A stretch of DNA of 37,909 nucleotides, taken from contig CAZUOJ010000023.1 of the NCBI GenBank assembly GCA_964622325.1, positions 1 through 37,909 of the forward strand, in the 5' to 3' direction. Positions 8,429 through 17,108 of the stretch are shown here, piece by piece. This DNA comes from JAJFUB01 sp964622325 (GTDB taxonomy: Bacteria; Armatimonadota; Zipacnadia; Zipacnadales; UBA11051). The position numbers and the translations under genes are program-made. Position 1 is the stretch's first letter; each line of letters starts with the position of its first letter. Under the pieces are notes generated by a model. It saw only the letters and a program-made list of their open reading frames with translations. It made no database searches and was not told the origin of the DNA.

Positions 8429-9889
8429 TCAGGGCTGAGGCGACGCAGATCCCGCCACAGATAACGGAGGCAACAGCAAGCGCTCCACATACAAGCTTTC
8501 CGGCTGGCCGACATATTTCGTTTTCTCGAGCCATGCTGTCAGGCCTGGCCGAAAATGCAGCATGTGTGTTCGTGTCCACGAGGCAGCCGTCTGCCCGCTC
8601 ACGCCGATGGCTATATGTCCCGGGCCTGGATCGCCAGCCTTAGGCCCCGCCGCAATGCGCTCTACAACGCCTGGCTGTCCGCCTGTGCTCTGGGCTTCCG
8701 CTAAAATTCCCGCCGCCGTATGCAAAATACGCGTCACTGTAAATTGCGCCTTTAATGTGCTCCATACGGGCTCGAGGATGTTGCCCAACGCATCCCGCTG
8801 ATATTGACTCACAATCCATAGTCGACAATCGGCCTGGACAGGCGCTTCATGCGGGAACAAAAAGCGCCCGATAATCCGCTCCAGGCCTAAGCTGGCGCGC
8901 CAGGCTTTTCCCGACCCCCCCGCCACGCCCCAAAACGCAATGTAATTGCCTTCCGGCGCCCACGTACAGCCCCGCAAATAGATAGTGTCATCCAGCTTTT
9001 GCATATCAGCCAGCAGCCGCGGCTCCTGTCTTTTGGCTGCCGCAGAGACGACAAAAATGTGTTTGTCTTTCACATATAAAATTGCCTGCCCGTCCGGCCT
9101 CCAGGCCGCCGCCCGCACGCCTCGATCCACGATAATTCCTTCTGTAGCCGAAAGCCCCACAATTAGCGTTCCGGAGGCGTCTATTTCTATTGTCCGCTGG
9201 CTCTTGTCCGGGGCAAAGATTTGCGGGCTTACAACACGGGGCAGCGCGGGCGACCCCTCACAGGAGAGGGCATATGTGACAGGCGGATTGCCGCCCCATA
9301 CAGCGTATATTTCTCCCGGCTCTGCTCCCGGCCGCAAATCCTGCCACTGTCCTTCATGCAATTCCAATAGCCGTCTCGGCTTGCTTCCGGCCAAATCTGC
9401 CAGATATAACAGCCCCACAGGCCGCTGCGCCTCTTCTGTCGCGTAAACAAGACGTTCCTCGGAAAGCCACAGAAGCTGCATTGCGGGCGTTATCGGGACA
9501 GGATCGCCAATTTTTGTTGTTGTCTGGCTTTCGAGATGAATTATTGTCAGCTCCGCTCGCTCCTCCGGGCCGCTTCCTGTGCGCTTCCACATCGCGATTC
9601 GTTTTCCGGAGGGCGATATTGCAAAACGAGGGGAAGCTGCTTGCAGCCCTATCTGCATCAGCGGGGGCGGATTAGGCGCCCATAACACGACAGGCGCCTG
9701 GGGCCATTCCAGCCAGCCCCCGATAAGCGCTTCTCCCCGCGGCAAGAAGGCGACGCGATCTGGCAAAAGCCGCCCTAATTCTTGCTGCTCTACAATCACA
9801 AGCTGCGCAATTTCTTTCTCCGTCAGCCCCCAGGCCACGGAAGCAAACAGGGCGATAAAAATAAAGCCACATAAGCTTCGCTGTGACAT
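8429..9889 (-). CDS. Secreted beta-propeller protein of unknown function
   Basis: A 486-residue protein with a signal peptide (MSQRSLCGFIFIALFASVAWG). The mature part shows repeated propeller blades of the TolB/WD40-like type: FAISPSGKRIAMWKR, LLWLSEERLVYATEE, AAWRPDGQAILYVKDKHIFVV and CTWAPEGNYIAFWG share the 'W/F-S/A-P-x-G-x-x-I-A/L' pattern spaced some 40-60 residues apart. No catalytic motif is visible. The gene has a modest ribosome site (AAGGATA) and its own terminator, and it stands between the sugar-enzyme operon and pabBC without tight linkage to either. A role in binding or scaffold formation in the cell envelope is the most that can be said. Confidence 0.7.
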   Translation of the reverse strand: MSQRSLCGFIFIALFASVAWGLTEKEIAQLVIVEQQELGRLLPDRVAFLPRGEALIGGWLEWPQAPVVLWAPNPPPLMQIGLQAASPRFAISPSGKRIAMWKRTGSGPEERAELTIIHLESQTTTKIGDPVPITPAMQLLWLSEERLVYATEEAQRPVGLLYLADLAGSKPRRLLELHEGQWQDLRPGAEPGEIYAVWGGNPPVTYALSCEGSPALPRVVSPQIFAPDKSQRTIEIDASGTLIVGLSATEGIIVDRGVRAAAWRPDGQAILYVKDKHIFVVSAAAKRQEPRLLADMQKLDDTIYLRGCTWAPEGNYIAFWGVAGGSGKAWRASLGLERIIGRFLFPHEAPVQADCRLWIVSQYQRDALGNILEPVWSTLKAQFTVTRILHTAAGILAEAQSTGGQPGVVERIAAGPKAGDPGPGHIAIGVSGQTAASWTRTHMLHFRPGLTAWLEKTKYVGQPESLYVERLLLPPLSVAGSASPQP

Positions 9890-10150
9890 CGGGCTATCCT
9901 TGTGACGAGCTTGTGCTCCTCAAAAATTTGCACATCATCATTGTCTCAGCTATTTCTCTTTTTCTTTTTCTGCTAAAGCCTCGCCTGCGTCCTGTATCAT
10001 TTTTGTCCTCAAGCCCCTGCGCAACGCCGCCAGCGACCAGAAAACATTTTTGCCTATTATTGAATCCTTCCAAAAGGGCCCTTTTGAATGTGTGACAGAT
10101 TGTAAATAGGCGGAACACGCTGTTTGTGTATTTCTTCCATCGAAAAATTT
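9890..10150. other. Intergenic region between pabBC and beta-propeller gene
   Basis: 261 bp without a convincing gene. A perfect 16-bp palindrome (CAAAAGGGCCCTTTTG) lies at 10071-10086; it could be a dimeric protein-binding site for the downstream minus-strand gene or a loopless hairpin. A minus-strand open frame (9894-10154) begins at a TTG overlapping the pabBC stop, but is poor in coding signals. Confidence 0.4.
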
Positions 10151-12067
10151 TCAAGCCTTTTCTTGTTGCGCTGCAGCATTTGTGCGGCGATAAATTATGC
10201 GGCCGTTGCTGACAATCTCATCCACATAAATTGCGCCGCGCACAGAATTGCCAATAACAATCTCGTCTGCTTGTGTCAGTAATTCAATCGTTACAGGCTC
10301 TTCTTTAGCCGCCTTTTTCTCCATAAAGTCCGCTCGCCAAATTCCCGGCAGCAAGCCCTCATATAAAGGCGGCGTCATCCATTGTCCTGCCAGACAAATG
10401 AACACATTTGTGATAGCGCCCTCTGTGATATGGCCATTTTCGTTGCAGAATAGAACTTCAAAATAGCCTTTTTGCCGCGCTCGCGCTAATTCTTCCTCAT
10501 ACAGCGTGCGTTGATTAGTTTTGTGATACAAAAAGCGATCGGCAGAATGTGTACGCTTTGTCGAAATAAGCACACGCACAAAGGACTCAGGCGGCGGAAG
10601 CGGGCGCGTCGTGAAATGAAAAGTCCCCTCTTGATCCAGCTCCATCCGCAAAATATACGAAGAAGGCGCCTTTGGGCTTTCTGATTCTGTTTTTCTTTGT
10701 ATCTCCGTCTCTACAAATTCGCGCAGGGCCTTTTTCGCCAGCGCGATGTCAAAAGGAAAATCCCAATAACGCGCTGAACGGGCCAGCCTCTGCAAATGTT
10801 CCTGTTCGTAAACGATGTGCGCTGAAACGCTCTGCGTTCGCGAGGCTTTTATTGGGGCGGGATCAATATCCGCGCCGGCAGGAGCAAAAGAAACGAGCAT
10901 TGTTTCCAACAGGCGCAAATCGGGCAGCAGGCGTCGCGCAAATTGTGATTTGAGCAATGTCTCTTCATATTCCGCCATGGGATCGGAATCCCAGACAATC
11001 CCCGAGCCAATGCCCAAATCATATTTTCCCGCCCAATGCACTAATGTCCTTATGGGCAGATTGATTGTGAAATCGCCATTTGGCAGAAACAGCCCGATCG
11101 CCCCACAATATACGCCGCGCGGCTCTCGTTCCAGCTCCTGAATGATTTCCATTGTGCGCTTTTTGGGAGCGCCTGTGACGGATGAGCCTGGAAAAACAGC
11201 TTCCAGAATATGGCTTAAAGACACGCTGGCAGACACACGGCCCGTCACTGTTGTCGTCATTTGCCAGACGCTACGATATTTTTCTGTTTCAAACAAAGCA
11301 GGCACAGATACAGAGCCAATCTCGCATACACGCCCTAAATCATTGCGCATCATATCCACAATCATCAGATTTTCCGCACGATCCTTAATTTCCGCCGCCA
11401 GCTCCTCTCGCAGCGCTTCATCTTCTTCGGGCGTCCGGCCCCGTTTCCGTGTCCCCTTCATTGGCTTTGATGTCAGCCATTCGCCTCGTTTTTTCAATAA
11501 AAGCTCTGGCGACAGACTCAAAATCTGAGCCTCGCCAATATTAATGAATGCGGCGTACGGGACAGGATGCGAACGCATGAGCGCCACAAAATAAGCGGCA
11601 GGATCCAACGACGCGATGAAGCGCGCATGACATGTATAATTGACTTGATATGTATCTCCAGAGGCGATATAAGCCTTAATTCGGGCAATCGCCCCAATGT
11701 ATTCTCCCCGCGAGATGTTAAGCTGCATATCTGGAATAGCAGGCAATGCCGGAGGCGCCCCGATTGTGTTTATTTTTTCTATCTTATCATAAACGCCCAG
11801 CCAGAAGAGCGGGATAGGCGCCAGCGGCTCATGTGCTGGCAAGCCAAAGGCAGGAGCGGCTTCGTAGCTGATGTAGCCTGCCACAATATGCCCATCAGCG
11901 ATAAGGCGCTCTGCCTGCTGTAACGCTGCTATTAATTCTTCAGGCCTTTGGCCCCAAATAATATCTGCAGGCTTTGTGAGCCATAAAGCGTATGCGCCTT
12001 CCAGCCATGTGTCTTTGCCGCAGAAAAGAACGCTTCCTGGCTTCTTCAATGCTTGTATAATATCCAT
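10151..12067 (-). CDS. pabBC: Fused aminodeoxychorismate synthase component I / aminodeoxychorismate lyase
   Basis: A 638-residue fusion for p-aminobenzoate, the folate precursor. Residues about 1-370 are the chorismate-binding PabB domain: GDTYQVNYTCHARF, KPMKGTRKRG, DRAENLMIVDMMRNDLGR, PGSSVTGAPKKRTMEIIQELE and CGAIGLFLPNGDFTINLPIRTL are classic family blocks that bind chorismate and Mg. Residues about 385-638 are a class IV PLP aminotransferase fold (PabC): HKTNQRTLYEEELARARQKG contains the cofactor Lys, and FEVLFCNENGHITEGAITNVF follows. Together they convert chorismate plus ammonia to p-aminobenzoate and pyruvate. The glutamine amidotransferase PabA is not in the window. Start ATG 12067 has AAGGATC upstream. 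It is divergent from the ECF transporter with 141 bp between the starts. Confidence 0.93.
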   Translation of the reverse strand: MDIIQALKKPGSVLFCGKDTWLEGAYALWLTKPADIIWGQRPEELIAALQQAERLIADGHIVAGYISYEAAPAFGLPAHEPLAPIPLFWLGVYDKIEKINTIGAPPALPAIPDMQLNISRGEYIGAIARIKAYIASGDTYQVNYTCHARFIASLDPAAYFVALMRSHPVPYAAFINIGEAQILSLSPELLLKKRGEWLTSKPMKGTRKRGRTPEEDEALREELAAEIKDRAENLMIVDMMRNDLGRVCEIGSVSVPALFETEKYRSVWQMTTTVTGRVSASVSLSHILEAVFPGSSVTGAPKKRTMEIIQELEREPRGVYCGAIGLFLPNGDFTINLPIRTLVHWAGKYDLGIGSGIVWDSDPMAEYEETLLKSQFARRLLPDLRLLETMLVSFAPAGADIDPAPIKASRTQSVSAHIVYEQEHLQRLARSARYWDFPFDIALAKKALREFVETEIQRKTESESPKAPSSYILRMELDQEGTFHFTTRPLPPPESFVRVLISTKRTHSADRFLYHKTNQRTLYEEELARARQKGYFEVLFCNENGHITEGAITNVFICLAGQWMTPPLYEGLLPGIWRADFMEKKAAKEEPVTIELLTQADEIVIGNSVRGAIYVDEIVSNGRIIYRRTNAAAQQEKA

Positions 12068-12208
12068 TGGAGATCCTTATGACATAAACAAACAATTGTG
12101 GCTTCCATATCCCTTCGGAGGCAGCAGGCACAATCCTGCTTGCGTAGGGAAAAGGATATAAAAAGCCGAAATGTTTGTCCAATAATTTCTGTGTGCAGGA
12201 GAATGCCG
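12068..12208. promoter_or_regulatory. Divergent control region of pabBC and the ECF transporter
   Basis: The 141 bp between the two starts must hold both promoters. An inverted repeat AGCAGG (12123-12128) / CCTGCT (12135-12140) with a 6-nt spacer lies in the middle and could be an operator. TATAAA at 12157-12162 is a possible -10 for the transporter; no good -35 is seen. I do not recognise a known riboswitch here. Confidence 0.4.
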
Positions 12209-14836
12209 ATGAGGGATGCTGTGGAAATGTGGCGGAACACACGGATGGCTGTACTGACAGCCTTATGCGCCGCTTTGTACGCTGCGTTGTTGATCCCCTT
12301 CAAAGCAATTGTGCTCATTCCGGGGCTTACAGAAGTGCGCCCGGCTTCGGCGTTGCCTGTGATGTTGGCTTTGCTTTTTGGCCCCGCCGCCGCTTGGGGC
12401 GCTGCCTTTGGCAATTTGATTGGCGATTTTTTCGGCACGCTGACGCCAGGCAGCTTTTTTGGTTTTATCGGCAATTTTTTGTTCGCTTATGTGCCGTGGA
12501 GGCTGTGGCTTGTCTTCACAAAAAAGGAGGCAGACGGCAGCCTGCGGCAATGGCCGCTTTTCGTTTTTGTCAGTATTGTCGCGGCCAGTAGTTGTGCTGT
12601 TGTGATTGCCTGGGGCGTAGATTGGCTGGGCCTGGCGCCCTATCATATTCTGGGCACAATCATTAGCCTCAACAACACATTGCCCACAATTGTGCTGGGC
12701 GCCGCTTTGCTGCGTCTGTTGCATTTCCGCGCCCGTCGCTGGGGCTTGCTGGCGACGCAAAATCTAAGCTCCCAGGATATAGCCCCTGGAAAGTTAGCTC
12801 CCCTTGGCGCCTGTCTCGTCATTATCGGCAGCCTGGCCGGCGTTGCTTTAGCCCTCATGCTTTTTAGTGTTCCCGCTTCGTCTGCGACGCCTGTCTGGCT
12901 CAAGCCTCTCGGCTCTGTCCGGCAAGTGGCGGGAATATGTGTCCTGCTCATCGGAGCAGGCGTGATGCTTTTGGCGCGGCCAGCATCCCGCCTGCGCATA
13001 AAAGAAAGCGTTGCCGTGTCAGTTGTATCCGCTTTCCCGTTTTCTCCCGGCGTCGCCAAGAACATGGCGCAGCCTGTCTTTGTGGATCATTTAACATTTT
13101 CTTATCCTGAAGGCAGCCGCCCCGCCATTAATGATATTTGTTTAACACTGGAAAAAGGCCACTGGCTGACAATTGTCGGCCCTACAGGCGCCGGAAAATC
13201 CACATTATGTTTGTCCTTGTGCGGCGTGATTCCCCAATTACAAACAGGCGATTTCTGGGGCCGCGTGTGCATTTTTGGCCATGATACAAGACATACGCCT
13301 GTACATGAGATTGCCCTGTATGTAGGGACATTGTTTCAGCATTTTGAAAGCCAATTGTTCTGCACGGATGTGGAATCAGAAATTGCTTTTGCGTTGGAGC
13401 AGCGGGGCGTGCCGCGCGAAGAAATGCGCCAGCGTATAGATGATGCCTTAGCGATGATGAAAATTGAATATCTGCGCGGCGCAGATCCAGCCTTATTATC
13501 TGGCGGCGAAAAGCAGCGGCTGGCTTTGGCCGCGCTCTTGGCCGCGGATCCTGCTGTGCTTGTGTTGGACGAGCCGACAACAGATATTGATCCCCAGGGG
13601 CGCCAAGAATTAATGGCATTGCTTAAAGATTGGAGCGAATGCGGCAAAACAATTGTGCTTGTGGAAAACGATTTATGGCCTCCACAAAGCGAAGAACACA
13701 TCTTAGCGTTGCAAAATGGCCAGATGTGTATGCAGGGGACTGCTGAGGAATTATTACGCAATCCCCAACGTTGCCGCGAATTAGGCTTGAGGCCTTTGCC
13801 CTTGCCCGAATTATTTGCGCTGTTGGGCCGCCCCGAGCGCCCTTTAACAGTGGCTGAAGCCATCTCTGCCGTGCGCCAAAAGCCCTTGAGCCCAAAGGGC
13901 GCGAGCCCTTCCCGCCCCGAAGCACAACAAAGCCCATTCCATTTTTCTCCGTCTTCTGCTATGCCGCCGGCCTCTTCGAAAAAAGCTGCTGCCTCCTCCG
14001 CCTTCCAGCCCGCGGCTGGAGAAATTATTATTCGCGTAGACGAGCTCAGCCATGCCTATAATGGATTTAAAGCTTTGCAAGGCATCAGCTTAAATATCCG
14101 TCGCGGGGAATTCGTTGCCATTTTGGGCGCTAACGGAGCTGGGAAGACGACATTGGCGCGGCATCTGAACGGATTGCTCAAGCCCACACAGGGCCGCGTG
14201 CTTGTTGCCGGACAGGACACGCGGCAGGCCACGCCCGCACAATTGTCCCGCTTTGTGGGCTATCTGTTTCAGGATCCCGATGACGAAATTTTCTGTCGCC
14301 GTGTGGATGAAGAAATCGCCTTTGGGCTGCGCAATCAGGGCTTGGCGCCCGCTGAAATTAAAAAGCGCACGCAAGAAGCTTTAGAGTGGATGGGGCTTAT
14401 GGATGTTGCCGAAGCCGATCCCTTTACATTGACACGCGGCGAGCGTCAATTAGTGGCCCTGGCGGCTGTGCTGGCGATGCGCCCTGATGTCATTGTGTTT
14501 GATGAGCCGACAACAGGCCTGGATGGCGCGGCGCAAGAGCAGATGCTGGAACGGCTGCGTCAGCTCAATCTGGCAGGACATACGATTATTATGATTACAC
14601 ATGCCACATGGGCGGCCGCCGCTTATGCCCAACGCATCATCTTGATGGCGGAGGGCAAAATTATCGCTGATGCTGCCCCGCGCGAAATCTTTGCGCATGA
14701 GGAATGGCTGGATGCAGCACATCAGACGCTTCCAGATATTGTGGCTTTCAGCCGCCAAGCTTTTGGCCAAATCTTTTTGTCCGTTCCAGAAGCTGTAGCG
14801 TGTTTGAGAGCATTTTATTCAGAAGGGCAAGAATAA
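12209..14836 (+). CDS. ECF transporter: S component fused to two ATPase domains
   Basis: An 875-residue single-chain energy-coupling-factor transporter subunit. The ATG at 12209 lies 7 nt after AGGAG (12197-12201); the ATG at 12203 is only 1 nt away. Residues about 1-175 are a membrane S (substrate) component: RMAVLTALCAALYAALL, VRPASALPVMLALLFGP and AAFGNLIGDFFG. Two more helices follow (about 200-270). ATPase 1 has GPTGAGKS (324-331), LSGGEKQ (430-436), Asp454-Glu455, but Asn487 where the H-loop His is expected (LVENDL). A Pro/Ser-rich linker leads to ATPase 2 with GANGAGKTT (640-648), an atypical signature LTRGERQ (741-747), Asp765-Glu766 and His798. It acts in the inner membrane with EcfT, 42 bp downstream. 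The vitamin or metabolite carried is unknown; the neighbour pabBC hints at a folate-related compound and tgt elsewhere at queuine, neither proven. Confidence 0.88.
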   Translation: MRDAVEMWRNTRMAVLTALCAALYAALLIPFKAIVLIPGLTEVRPASALPVMLALLFGPAAAWGAAFGNLIGDFFGTLTPGSFFGFIGNFLFAYVPWRLWLVFTKKEADGSLRQWPLFVFVSIVAASSCAVVIAWGVDWLGLAPYHILGTIISLNNTLPTIVLGAALLRLLHFRARRWGLLATQNLSSQDIAPGKLAPLGACLVIIGSLAGVALALMLFSVPASSATPVWLKPLGSVRQVAGICVLLIGAGVMLLARPASRLRIKESVAVSVVSAFPFSPGVAKNMAQPVFVDHLTFSYPEGSRPAINDICLTLEKGHWLTIVGPTGAGKSTLCLSLCGVIPQLQTGDFWGRVCIFGHDTRHTPVHEIALYVGTLFQHFESQLFCTDVESEIAFALEQRGVPREEMRQRIDDALAMMKIEYLRGADPALLSGGEKQRLALAALLAADPAVLVLDEPTTDIDPQGRQELMALLKDWSECGKTIVLVENDLWPPQSEEHILALQNGQMCMQGTAEELLRNPQRCRELGLRPLPLPELFALLGRPERPLTVAEAISAVRQKPLSPKGASPSRPEAQQSPFHFSPSSAMPPASSKKAAASSAFQPAAGEIIIRVDELSHAYNGFKALQGISLNIRRGEFVAILGANGAGKTTLARHLNGLLKPTQGRVLVAGQDTRQATPAQLSRFVGYLFQDPDDEIFCRRVDEEIAFGLRNQGLAPAEIKKRTQEALEWMGLMDVAEADPFTLTRGERQLVALAAVLAMRPDVIVFDEPTTGLDGAAQEQMLERLRQLNLAGHTIIMITHATWAAAAYAQRIILMAEGKIIADAAPREIFAHEEWLDAAHQTLPDIVAFSRQAFGQIFLSVPEAVACLRAFYSEGQE

Positions 14837-14878
14837 AAGGCCCGTTTAAGCCGCTTCAAGCGGAATTAGGAGGCTTCT

Positions 14879-15673
14879 ATGCGTTCCAGCTGGCTGTATC
14901 AGAGGCGTGAAAGTCCTATCCATCGTTTGCATCCGCTGACAAAGCTGTTGGGGCTGCTTTTATGTTTTGTGGCTGCCTTTGCCTTTAATGATCCCCGCTG
15001 GCTGGCGCCGTATCTCGCTGTCGCGCTAGCTCTAATCTTCATTGCGCGCGTTGAGGATAATTTGGGGCGTGCCTCTCGCTTTGTGCTTTTGCTTTTCTTT
15101 TTGAGCGTTTTATTATGGACATTTTTTGTGAGGGATGTGTCGCCCTCCTGGCAATGGGGCCCCCTGGCAGCTTCGCCTACATCATTTCTTTATGGCCTGG
15201 CTGTCGGCTTGCGGCTCGCCTTTTTACTGTTGATGGGGCTTTTATTTTTGTCCACAACGACAATTGAGGATGCGGCGTATGCCATGCGGCTGTTGCGGAT
15301 GCCGGAAATGATGCTGCTGGCTTTCACATTGGCTTTTCGGCTTGTGCCGACATTTTTGCGCTCCGCCTGGGCGGCGGCGGAGGCACAGTGTGCGCGGGGC
15401 CTGGAGCTCAATAAAGGGGGGCCCTGGACACGTCTGCGCCTTTATGTGCCGCTGATGATGCCTGTGTTGGCTCGCGGCTTACGCAGCGCAGATGATTTGA
15501 CGCGCGCTTTAGAAACGCGCGGCATATCCACAACAAGCCGCCGTACGCATTTGAAAGCTTACACGGCAGGCTGGGCTGATTTTTGTGTTGTGGCTTTTCT
15601 TGCTGTGCTCACAACAGGGCTTATTCTGGCGCGTGTGTACTGGCATATGGGAGAATTGCTGCCGCGTCTCTGA
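14879..15673 (+). CDS. ecfT: ECF transporter transmembrane (T) component
   Basis: A 264-residue integral membrane protein, start supported by TTAGGAGG 6 nt upstream. It begins RRESPIHRLHPLTKLLGLLLC, the usual amphipathic N-terminus of EcfT, then shows four or five hydrophobic helices. The cytoplasmic coupling helices carry the two family Ala/Thr-Arg-Gly motifs: QCARGLELNKGG and ALETRGISTTS, which dock onto the ATPase grooves. It forms an operon with the S-ATPase-ATPase fusion (42-bp gap) and supplies the missing fourth element of a complete ECF complex. A last helix at about 237-255 returns through the membrane. Length is typical for the family. Confidence 0.93.
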   Translation: MRSSWLYQRRESPIHRLHPLTKLLGLLLCFVAAFAFNDPRWLAPYLAVALALIFIARVEDNLGRASRFVLLLFFLSVLLWTFFVRDVSPSWQWGPLAASPTSFLYGLAVGLRLAFLLLMGLLFLSTTTIEDAAYAMRLLRMPEMMLLAFTLAFRLVPTFLRSAWAAAEAQCARGLELNKGGPWTRLRLYVPLMMPVLARGLRSADDLTRALETRGISTTSRRTHLKAYTAGWADFCVVAFLAVLTTGLILARVYWHMGELLPRL

Positions 15674-16046
15674 AGAGAACGTCTCAGCGTTTTTCTGCTG
15701 CTTGCGGGGAAATTATTCCTTAGCCGGCGCCTCCCCAGCGAAAAAGCATTTTCCAATAAGAAGCAGCAAAGATTTTACATTTCGCAACAAGAAATCGCTG
15801 TGGGGCGGAGCTTTTTAAGCTCAAGCTTCTCGCCGTTGGATCATGTCCATATAATGTACGAATTTATGTTCTCAAAACATAGGCTGTCTGCCCCCAAAGC
15901 CTTGTGCCTGACGCATTTTTGAGGAAGAAAATACAGGGGCACATCCCGTGCGCCTCTATAGAAAAGGCTTTGCAAGATTGTGTGTATGGCGCAACGGACA
16001 TGCCCCTGTATTTTATTTTCCAGCTAGCCCAAACGCTTTTTCGCTT
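15674..16046. other. Gene-free region between ecfT and the PIG-L gene
   Basis: 373 bp with no credible gene. From left to right: a 6-bp stem GAGCTT/AAGCTC at 15808-15822, a TATAAT box at 15850-15855, a stem TATGTT/AACATA at 15865-15881, and a long inverted repeat (see next entry) at 15928-16014 followed by TTTTATTTTC-like sequence. It lies between convergent genes, so both must end in or before it. Confidence 0.6.
15928..16014. repeat. Long imperfect inverted repeat, possible terminator stem or small-RNA hairpin
   Basis: Arm 1 (15928-15953) begins AAAATACAGGGGCA and arm 2 (15989-16014) ends TGCCCCTGTATTTT. The arms match in 22 of 26 positions, including 14 perfect outer pairs and a GCGC(C) inner block, with a 35-nt loop. 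The 3' arm merges with T-rich sequence (16011-16019), as in a bidirectional terminator. No second copy is visible in the window, so a MITE cannot be argued from this sequence alone. Confidence 0.7.
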
Positions 16047-16904
16047 TTATATCAGCTTGCCGATGCGATCCATTACATCAGCGCGGAAATGCTGAATGTA
16101 TTGTTCTACAAGTTCTGTCGGCGACAGATTTGGATTTTGAATAAGCGGCGTTAAATCCATCCCGAATGTTAAAGCCTCATATACATCCACGCCATGTGTT
16201 TCGTGATATGTGGCATTTGCCTTCCGTCGCCCGGCTGTGGCCAAATCATAACGCTTGCCGCCACAAATCTGCGAATCGTACACGCCCATTAGAGCGGCGG
16301 AAAGATTTTCATGGGGGCTGCAATCCATCAGGACTTTATCGCTATCTTGCATCCAATCCAGGCTGCGCCACACTTCACAGCCATACACAGCCTGCGGGCG
16401 CGCCTCTTCGGGCAGCGCCCGTAAAGCCGTGATCACACGCAGCGCCACAGCTACATGTGTATCATGCTTGTCTGCCAGATTGTGTGTGTACACAATGCGC
16501 GGCTGAGCCGCTTTCAAAATGTTAATCAATTCGGGCACAAGATCGGCGTTATTCGGATCCTTGACAGCCGAGCTGGGATAATCCAGCAGAAAACAGGCGG
16601 CATATTCGCCCACATACGCCGCTTTCTTTTCTTCCTGAGCGCGCACAGCACGCATCTGTTCATCTGTATAATTGGCGTACAAATCATCTCGCGGGGATCC
16701 GGCGCCGTTTGTGACTGTCACGCCTGTGAACCATTCATCTGTTTTTCCAAAGCATTGCAGGATCCCCCACATCGCCCCAATAGGAATATCGTCCTGATGC
16801 GCCATAATGGCCATCTGTGTCGTGCGCGCGACGGCCTGCTCCGGATCCGCGCCGTCGGGAATAAATAATTGAGCGCCTGGATTTTTCAATTGCATCCCAA
16901 TCAT
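16047..16904 (-). CDS. PIG-L/LmbE-family zinc deacetylase
   Basis: A 285-residue cytoplasmic protein. The motif AIMAHQDD (His36, Asp38, Asp39) corresponds to the AHPDD zinc and catalytic-base motif of PIG-L deacetylases, with Gln for Pro; the usual following Glu is Ile. The second zinc site is visible as YTHNLADKHDTHVAVALRV, where the last His is the ligand. Such enzymes remove acetyl groups from GlcNAc-type amino sugars. A later segment (ATAGRRKANATYHETHGVDVYEALTFGMDL) is a feature of a subgroup seen in carbohydrate-using bacteria. Start is uncertain between GTG 16907, ATG 16904 and ATG 16895; GGGAAAGG lies just upstream. It is divergent from the secreted pair at 17109-20714 and may belong to the same sugar pathway. 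Confidence 0.85.
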   Translation of the reverse strand: MIGMQLKNPGAQLFIPDGADPEQAVARTTQMAIMAHQDDIPIGAMWGILQCFGKTDEWFTGVTVTNGAGSPRDDLYANYTDEQMRAVRAQEEKKAAYVGEYAACFLLDYPSSAVKDPNNADLVPELINILKAAQPRIVYTHNLADKHDTHVAVALRVITALRALPEEARPQAVYGCEVWRSLDWMQDSDKVLMDCSPHENLSAALMGVYDSQICGGKRYDLATAGRRKANATYHETHGVDVYEALTFGMDLTPLIQNPNLSPTELVEQYIQHFRADVMDRIGKLI

Positions 16905-16957
16905 CACGCCTTTCCCAAATTATGTTTAAGGCTAAATCAACGCTACGCCTCTTTATC

Positions 16958-16986
16958 ATTATAATTCTCTTGCTTGCGAAACAAAA
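16958..16986 (-). promoter_or_regulatory. Candidate promoter of the PIG-L gene
   Basis: On the minus strand a perfect TATAAT (16963-16958) is preceded, 17 nt away, by TTTTGT (16986-16981), a weak -35. Transcription would begin near 16951, giving a leader of about 47 nt before the start at 16904. Confidence 0.45.
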
Positions 16987-17108
16987 TCCTGCTTCATATT
17001 TTCGCATTTCTTCAAAGACAATGCTATCCGTCCTGTGCTTCCTGTGGCCTTACGGATATGTTATCATAAAGTTCACGCCTATTGTTACAAAAAGAGGAAG
17101 GCCCCAAC

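Noticed and set aside
9894..10154. Minus-strand frame beginning at a TTG overlapping the pabBC stop
   Set aside because: The overlap looked like coupling, but there is no ribosome site, the frame is Lys/Arg-rich at random and matches no family.
15904..16095. 63-residue frame across the long inverted repeat
   Set aside because: It is read through a stem-loop and runs into the end of the opposite PIG-L gene; no start signal.
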